This document shows positions 56,901-64,000 of a DNA stretch of 64,000 bases, piece after piece. Made by a program: the position numbers and the translations under genes. The notes under the pieces are model-generated. The model had not been told where the DNA came from and did not search any database. It saw only the letters and a list, made by a program, of their open reading frames with translations. How positions within the stretch are numbered: the first letter of the stretch is position 1; every line of letters starts with the position of its first letter. The DNA comes from Archilochus colubris (Eukaryota; Chordata; Aves; Apodiformes; Trochilidae): contig CM041083.1 of assembly GCA_023079485.1 (NCBI GenBank), positions 63,617,810 to 63,681,809 of the forward strand, read 5' to 3'.

Positions 56901-59900
56901 GTCAGCTCATGGGCATTGAGGTCTTTGGTATCGACAGGAATCAGTAGTTGTTGCTGCTTAAGAGATTCATCAGATCATTTTCATCTGAAGATACTTAATG
57001 AGAGACCTAGTTCTAATAAAGGGTGTATTAGCAAAGTCGATGAAGCCAAAATGTGACTTTGTCATAGGACTATTTGCTAAATGAGTGTGAAATGTTAGTG
57101 CTTGCTTTTAATGAGCTCCAGCAAGCATTCACCCATGACCAATTGTATAAAACTGTTTCCAAGTGCTGTATTAAGTGACCTCTGGCTTTTATAAGAAGGT
57201 GACCTACAAAGGAAAAATACTAAACTCCAGGAACTTTGAAGCACTTAACATTTTGTCCAATAGGCTGAAAAGGTCATTGGCTCAGTGCTAATGAAAGACA
57301 TACTTCAGTCCTGTGACAGTGTGAACAGCTATGTACACCCTGCTTAGAGGGTGAATGTAGTTAGCCTTTTGGAAACTCTGATGTCTGTATGTTTACAAGC
57401 CTGTTAGCTTGAGAGAGAACATGAAGTTAAGTGACAAAGCTATTATACAGCATAAGCTGGTATTTGCAGAAGTTAGGAAAAGTCAGTCAAAGTTTTAAGA
57501 TGCTTTGCTTTTCCAGTTAATGACTTACAGTCCAAAGAACACAAGCTGATGAAATTCTGAAAAATGTGCAGCAGGCTTTTATGATAAATGCCATGGCATG
57601 GCACCATCTACCACTGTTTTCCCCTTGCGAAAGACCAGCTGATAAAAGGTCAGTTGACAGACTGGGTACAGAAGAGTTGCTGAAAAAAGCAATCTAGCTA
57701 GCTGAAAAGGATGTTGTTACAGGACTGAGATTAGAAAAGCAGCGTTTTTATGTTGTAGCCTTGAACTGATCCTAGCCATTATGCTGAATGCTCTCGAGTT
57801 ACTGAATCTGGCTTACTGCCCCAAGAAACATTAAATGTCTTGAATGTCATGTTAAACACTATTAATCATTCATCTGATGAGATCAAGATAAACAAGAGCA
57901 AAATCTCCCAAGTTGTGTCTAGACTTTGTGACTTCAGTTTAATATGGCGGATAACAGTGCTATTGTAAATGCAGAAACATATGTTTTCTAACTTGCATTT
58001 TAAGAAAAGAATTGTATGTAAGTACCAAGTTGGATAATACCCTACGACAGAGTCTTGGTCAAGACTTTTGCTTTTTCTGAAGTATCTTGCCTGTGTTACA
58101 AGGATGTGTTTCTACTGGGGCAGATTTCTGTCAGTACACAGATCATGAAGAGAGTGGGGGAGCATCTGTCAGCAGCTGAAGGAAGCCACAAGGACATTAG
58201 AACAGATTCAGACTCCATCACTCTTTTTGGAAATTCCTGTGATGGTAGCTTTAGGGCACTGGTGTGGTGTCTTGGTGGTGAATTGGCATCACAGACAGTT
58301 GAGCTTTGAAACATGGGGCTTCATTTACTCCAGAGATTAAAACTACATAGGTATGTGCACAGTTAGGTCCTTGAGTAGGTGAGTGATGAATGTCCAAAAA
58401 GTAATCCTAACATGGGAGAGTTGTGCCCTTTCTGTGGCATAGGAGACTTGTATTGCAATTAGTGGTGTTACTGATTAATTACTGGTGCACTTCTGGTTCT
58501 GCATCAAATACCACTGACATGCAGCCAGGTCAAAACTGCAACATTTTTGAGGGTGCAGTCCTGAGAGCTGCTGGAAGTTTTGAGGGTACAGCAGCCTGTT
58601 GAAGTGATCAATAGTTTAACTTGCCTTAGTCCATGTCTAGCTAAGTTCTTAGGCTCCTTTTTAACTGATGAACAATACAAAAGGGAACTGGAGATCATTT
58701 GACATCCAGCTGGTATGTGTTGACAAGAAACGTGGCCTTGCATGTGATCCACAGAAGGAATTCCGGGATGTATCACAGTGAAATGGGAGCTGGTGTTCCC
58801 TTTGTTTCTGTTGCACTAGCTTGACTTACTTAAATCCTTTGGTTATCTGAAAAAGCTCTCGATAAAAATGTTACCAGTTTCTGCCAGATTAGTACTGGGC
58901 TGGCTGATGAGCCCAAGGATCAGAGGCATGCCAGAAGCAATGTAAAAGAAGATGGTGGTGAGGAAGAAAGAGGACCAGTTTGGACAGAGTAAGCTTCTTA
59001 GGTGGCTTAATTCAAGTGTGACTTAAATTTCAGTTTGCACACTCTAATGAACACAGATTGATGATCTTACCTAGGAAAGCTGCAGTAATGAATAAGAGCT
59101 TGCTTGTCACCTGCCCAAGTAGCAATGTGCGAACTCTCAAACTGTCTAGAAATCTATAAAGTGACATCAAGAAACTATAGGCCTGAAGAAACTGCACTTC
59201 TGCCACTGGAAGTCCAAATTTTTCAGAAGTGGGAAAAGGGTTTCTGGAATCTTTTTCTGCTGTTGTGACTTGACTTCTGACAGGCTTTTCTGTAGTAGGG
59301 GCATTAATAAACAGTGTGTCTGCTAACAGATTTGAGAGCAATAATATAAAAACTTTTAATACATGTGAGAAAGATAAGCTGTTGAAGTAGATAAGTATAT
59401 TGCATTTACTAGAGCAGGTTTTACTGCAGTTTTGTCTGTAGCAAGATTTTTGGTATGTGATCTGACATTTTTGGACTGCAAATTGTACTAAATGTAAACA
59501 TTTTTTTGCTTTTAAGCTTTTGTGCCATTGCTATAATAGACCAAGATTTTAATGTTTAACTTATTTAATGATGAGCACTGTACAGTTGGACTCTTTGGTT
59601 TCTTACTTTTATTTGCTCTGGTGGTGCTCTTAAGTCTTGGTTTTGGCATTCAACTTTTCCCTCCATACAAAAGCACGCTCTCAAATTATTGTTAAAATGA
59701 TGATCTGTGCCTAGAAGTGTGTTGCCTGGAACTCTGTACAAAGTGGTATATTTGAGTCTGATTTCTACCTCTTTCTTACCTTCTTTTCATCACAAAAAAA
59801 TTCTGGAAAACTTCCCAAAACACAGTGAATATGTATAAACCAGTAAAACTATTTTCTTCTGGTCATTGCCACTTCAGACTTAGTTTACTCTCTGGCACTA

Positions 59901-62900
59901 TTATTCAATTTGGGATGTGTTTATACTTCTGTTGTGTAATTTCTATTCAGAAATACCAATTGGTCACTTTAACACTGAATTTGCAAAGGGTGGGGTAAGA
60001 GTAAATTTTCAAGCATTGTTTGGCCCTTCCACAGAATTAAATGTTCAGATCCTCTAGAGTGTAAGTATAGAAAAGCCACGATTTCTCTTTTGTATGAAAG
60101 ACTTGATTTTCTACACATTGCTACGTATGTACAGCTGAATAACAACTGATGATGGCAACAAATTAGCTTGTTACAAGTGGAAGTAGGATTTTTATTTAAA
60201 GAGACTCAAAAATGTTCTGAAGAGTTCAAAGAATTGTAATTTTATTTAGTAAAAACCTGAGATGGCTTTTAAAAGAAATAGAGTAAATTAGATGTAATAA
60301 AAACGTGTGAAACATTAGCCAAGTGAAAAACCTTTTCACCAGTGATCTAGAAATTACAAAGGCAAAAATTATTCTGGAAGCACGTGGTTCAGGGTATACC
60401 GTACTGCCTTAAAAGTGGCAGTATCAGTTTTGTTCTGGGTGCTCATTTCTTGTATGGTGTTAGGCAAGTGAGATTATTTTGCCCAATGTGTTCCCCATTT
60501 TAAAATTCTGTGATTCTGTGGGCAGAACTTAAAAATAGTTGAAAATGGATCCTAAAGTGTATACTTACTATTGCTGCTTCATGTCAGAAGTATTCTTGAA
60601 TTTCTGATGTGATCAACCAAAGAGAATATATGAGTCCTGAGATAAGAAGGAACTTATCACAATGGAATTTTACAATATGCCTTTTGAACAGAAAAGTGGT
60701 ATTTTCCCCCTTCAGTCATTGTCTGAAGAACTGAAGGTCAACAGACTCCTTCAGATTTCCAGATGAAAACTGGCATTTGTGTTGAACTCCAGCTATAGAT
60801 TTCCAGCTTCCAAGAAGCACAGATCACTATTCTTTCTAATAGGACGTTAGAGGAAGGAGTCGGGAGAGGACAGACATTCCAGAACAGACCTCATTTTCCC
60901 TTCTTAGCAAGAAAAGGACTAAGAAGCTGAGCTTTAGTTTTTTGTCTTGAATGTTAATTTTGCAGTTTAATGGCAGGAAGGAGGTAGTAAAATCAGTTCC
61001 ATTTTCTGGCAGCAATCTGGACTGTATATAAGATATGAATTCTTTTTATCATTAAAAGAAGCTCAGTAATGATTTGTTTGTAGGCACATTGCCAAAATGC
61101 AAAGATTTTGGACTAGTTCATAAATAGCTATGCTCTCCGAGCTTTACAGTCTGTTTAAATTCAAACCTTCCCATCATTCTAGAAATGGGAGTATGTGGAG
61201 AGGGGGAAATGAACATTTTTTGGCTTTGAGTCACTGAGCCGACTGCAATGAATACAGGCTTTGATTACATAAGGGACCTTTTTTTCATTCAGTCCACCCA
61301 GTTTTGTAAATTGAGGATTACTAACTTGTTCACCCTATCCCATCTGGTCAACGTGTGGTGCTGAGACAGGGAATTCTAGGGTAGCTAAGCTGTGCTTCTT
61401 GTATCAAGGACATTGGAACTTAAACACCAGCCTTGCTTTCTGTAAGGCCAGTTTTTGGAAATGGAAATTTTCCTAGATTTCTGAGATGGTGCAGACTGTC
61501 AAATGCATCTTATCCAGACCTGCACGGCAGGGGTTATGGACTAAAGGATCTTTAAAGATTCCTTGCAATCCAAACCATTCTATGTCACTGTGACCTTGAG
61601 TTAACAATTTATAATACTGAAAACTGAGAATCCTAACCAGAGAGATCCATTAGTAGAAAAAGGAAGTACAATTGACACTGTGGGAAATAATGTCAGTGAA
61701 TGTTGCTGAGTCAGATTGAAAACAAAAGGGTGTTTTATTTACACACAATCTGGTCCAACAGGAGATGCGCTTATTTTAGGAAGATACTAAACCTGTTTAC
61801 ATTTCAGTGTTGCCTGATGCCTTTCTCAGTAGAATTAATAGGCTAATATAGACAGAATGTATTTAATACTGTTGTATACTGCTGTAGGACATGCCCAGAG
61901 CTGATCAATATTTGTATCAATTATCTGCTCTGAAATATGAAATCATTGCCTGGACTTGGTCAAAGAGGGTATTGACTGGAAGGATAAATGAGGGTGTGTA
62001 GACAGTACAAGGAACCTGGATGATGTTCAAAGATTAAATTAGTCAATAAAGTTGTCCTTTTGTGAACAAATGGGAAGTCATACATAAAATGCTAAGAGTG
62101 TGTGCTATGTATTGCATAGCAGAGATCTGCATTCTGGATAATCATAATTAAGGAACTTTTGAAGAGGTGCAACCTCTTCAAAAGATGAAACTTCAGTAGC
62201 TACTGTAAGCCTTGGGTTCAAAAGCAAGTATGTAATTTCTCACTCAAAATACATAATTTTTCAAGAATCTATGGAGCTTATTGTAGGTTGGAAGAAATCT
62301 CCTTTTATTTATTAAAAAAATAAAGTCTTGAGCAGCTTGACCAGTTAACCTTTTGATGGAAAAAGCCAATAAGGCCTTACTCTTAGGGGAGAGCTGCCAT
62401 ATGGAATGAATGCACAGCCAGATCTGATCTCTGAATCAAAATTGAGGACATTGAAGAAAAATGATAATTCATAAAGTATGCGAGGCTCCATAATAGACTC
62501 TGGGTTGCTTTGCATGGCATTACTCTAAGTAATATTGATTTTAAAGTTGTTAACCTTGATTTGGGAATAGGAGAGAGGAGGCGGAGTAGCTGGGCATAGG
62601 GAAGAGGCCAATCTCCATACAGATTGTGAGGCTTTCTTGGCTTGGTCACTTGGTGCCTAGCAGCTTGCTAGGAAGGGGAGGGTACAAGCCTGGAGGGTAC
62701 AAAAGGTTCATTCTCTCTTTTCTAGCTTTTTGAAACTTGTTTACCTTGGAAGCTGAAGTGTTGAATGGAGTCTTTCATGAGCAATGAGGATTGTAGTAAT
62801 CTAAGAGAAATGTAGAACTATTGTGCCCCCTTTACCCCTCCCCCTTTGTTTTTTCCTCTGTGGAAAGCTAGAGTGTATCATACTACATATGGATGGGTAA

Positions 62901-63722
62901 GGCAGCACCAGGGTACAGAACTGCCAGAGTTGTGTACCAGCTGAATGTCCAGACTCAGTGGGGGTTTTGTTTGTTTTGTTTCTTTTTTTAATTCTCTTGG
63001 TACATTTTGAGGGATATTGATGCTTCTCTTTATTTGAATTCTGCCTCTGGCTGCTTTTCTTTGGTAACTTGCCTTTTGTCTAACTGGCAAAAGTTTCATA
63101 CTAGTTTCTGAAATACTTTGAAAGTCAAACAAAATGTCCATTACTGGATTACGAGCTGAACAGAAATGTCAGTTAAACAGAATAGATCTTCAGATTTGAA
63201 TTTAGAGTTGAGGTGAAGCATTTATAACAAGGTGAGTGGATTCCCTTCTTTGGCTTGCCTTTTATTATCCCAAAATGCCAGCTATGTTATAGAGTCATTA
63301 AGGCAGGCACTGTGACATTGAAACAAAGTAGGGAAGTAATCCTTCCCTAGAGGTGAGTAAGATGAAAGACTCAGACACTGCTTCCAAACCTGGTAAAAAT
63401 GTGCAAAATGGATTGCACATGTTGTTCTCACATGCCTAAGAAGGTAATAATTCTTCTGAATTCCTTCCTCAGTGCCTTACAGGGGAAGAAGACTTCTTTA
63501 GTTGCCAAAATATAAAATCATAATTCTGTATGAAAAACATGACCTTTCTCTGTTCATGCTTTTATGTTGCTACAAAGCATTTTCTCTTTCTCCCCCACCC
63601 AGTGTTCTGAAGAATATAAACACAATGATGAGTCACCTCAAGAAGATGAAGGGTTTATGGGTATGTCACCTCTTCTGCAAGCCCACCATGCTATGGAGAG
63701 AATGGAAGAATTTGTGTGTAAG
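50826..63722 (+). CDS. ADIPOR2: ADIPOR2, adiponectin receptor 2 (5' part of gene)
   Basis: Coding segments 50826-50993 and 63603-63722 give the first 96 residues. The gene continues beyond the window. ADIPOR2 is a seven-transmembrane PAQR-family receptor with an intracellular N-terminus. It binds adiponectin, has a zinc-dependent ceramidase-type site in its membrane domain, and signals towards PPARalpha and fatty-acid oxidation. Here only the cytosolic tail is present. It contains the strongly conserved PQEDEGFMGMSPLLQAHHAM and MEEFVCK segment that leads into the membrane domain. None of the transmembrane helices or zinc ligands are in the window. The assignment to ADIPOR2 rather than ADIPOR1 rests on the N-terminal MNE and LRKGH segments and on WNT5B linkage. 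Confidence 0.93.
51430..51720 (-). mobile_element. Ancient CR1 3' region
   Basis: The + strand reads AATGGCCAGGCTGGATTAGA, ...CAATATCCTATCTCAGACA, and later CAACCACAGCATCCTGCGG and GGCATTCCACAGTTTAATTA. These are, in order, the complement words of the 3' region of old sauropsid CR1 elements (GGCCATACTGGGTCAGAC, CAGTATCCTGTCT, CAACATCCTGTGGCA, TTCCACAGTTTAATTA). It is diverged but collinear over about 290 bp. Confidence 0.65.
61515..61594 (+). mobile_element. CR1 LINE 3' end
   Basis: GGACTAAAGGATCTTTAAAG, ATTCCTTGCAATCCAAACCA and TTCTATGTCACTGTGA match the CR1 3' terminus (GGACTAGATGATCTTTAAGG, TCCCTTCCAACCCAAACCAT, TCTATGATTCTATGA). It lies in the same orientation as ADIPOR2, a moderately old, short copy. 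Confidence 0.75.
62156..62184. repeat. Perfect 13-bp hairpin
   Basis: CTTTTGAAGAGGT at 62156-62168 is followed by a GCA loop and its exact complement ACCTCTTCAAAAG at 62172-62184. Pairing does not extend outward, so a microRNA precursor is unlikely. It may be the remnant of a short inverted-repeat element. Confidence 0.8.
63603..63722 (+). CDS. ADIPOR2: ADIPOR2 second coding exon
   Basis: Forty codons in phase 0 at both ends, reading CSEEYKHNDESPQEDEGF and on to MSPLLQAHHAMERMEEFVCK, then donor GTAAGG at 63723. The second half is almost identical to human ADIPOR2 (differing by Arg for Lys near HAMEKMEE). It forms the end of the cytoplasmic tail before the first membrane helix. Confidence 0.96.
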
Positions 63723-64000
63723 GTAAGGCCACGTGGAATTAGTTTCCTTTTGTAGAGAACTCTAGTGGGCAACAGACTATACCTACAGCAGCTCTGCTAC
63801 TAATGTGGGGGAAAGCAGGTGCACACCATCCCTGAATGGGCATCTCTTACAACTAGTATCTTAAAACTAGTAACACTGCATCTTCTCAGGATCTCAGTAA
63901 ATGAATAAATTGTAAAGCATGGAACAACAGGGATTGCAAATCAGGCTCTAAAGCTAATAATGCAACCGAGTCTCTCTTGAGATACACCTGTGAGTGCAAA
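63723..64000 (+). other. Start of ADIPOR2 intron 3 (cut by window edge)
   Basis: Intronic sequence after the GTAAGG donor. Nothing recognisable is seen in the 278 bp present. Confidence 0.8.

Larger units (their letters stand above)
50994..63602 (+). other. ADIPOR2 intron 2
   Basis: A 12.6 kb phase-0 intron (GTAAGT donor, CTCCCCCACCCAG acceptor). It contains an ancient CR1 3' fragment (51.43-51.72 kb), a CR1 3' end in sense orientation (about 61.5 kb) and a perfect 13-bp hairpin at 62156-62184. The rest is AT-leaning unique-looking sequence without supportable exons. Confidence 0.75.

Overview
This is vertebrate nuclear DNA, most likely from a bird. Genes are split by GT-AG introns and promoters lie in CpG-rich islands. 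The recognisable interspersed repeats are mainly CR1-type LINE fragments plus a few MIR/L2-like fossils. I see no bacterial operons, CRISPR arrays, phage or plasmid functions, and no rRNA or tRNA gene I can support. The species cannot be fixed from the sequence alone.

Two genes, both on the + strand, account for the coding content. They sit in the order known from other amniotes (WNT5B then ADIPOR2). (1) WNT5B: CpG-rich promoter at about 4.5-5.2 kb and four coding exons (5235-5314, 6052-6299, 12485-12777, 20188-20319). All splice sites are canonical and all phases agree. (2) ADIPOR2 (adiponectin receptor 2): CpG-island promoter and untranslated exon 1 at about 27.6-28.1 kb, a 22.6 kb first intron, the first coding exon at 50759-50993 and the second at 63603-63722. 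The gene runs off the right edge before its seven-transmembrane part.

Layout: 1-4.5 kb is upstream DNA without a supportable gene. 4.5-20.4 kb is WNT5B, with a decayed CR1-like LINE (at least 16.04-17.01 kb) in its third intron and an isolated GC-rich patch (9.64-9.95 kb) in its second. 20.4-27.2 kb is the intergenic spacer with MIR/L2-like relics. 27.2-64 kb is ADIPOR2, whose introns carry five CR1-type fragments, a G/T-rich tract, a minisatellite and a perfect hairpin.

The most striking observation is in the last WNT5B exon. The reading frame runs through the lipid-attachment motif, then jumps after FRKVGD straight to the usual C-terminal DQYVCK and a stop. About 110 residues (net 109 codons, 327 nt) found in other WNT5B proteins, including most of the cysteine-rich C-terminal domain, are absent, yet the frame is kept. 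The cause is either an assembly collapse of a GC-rich exon or a real in-frame deletion giving a 250-residue 'mini-Wnt'. I found no wholly new genetic system here and do not claim one.

The two genes are unrelated in pathway: a secreted Wnt ligand and a membrane receptor for adiponectin. They share only linkage and orientation.
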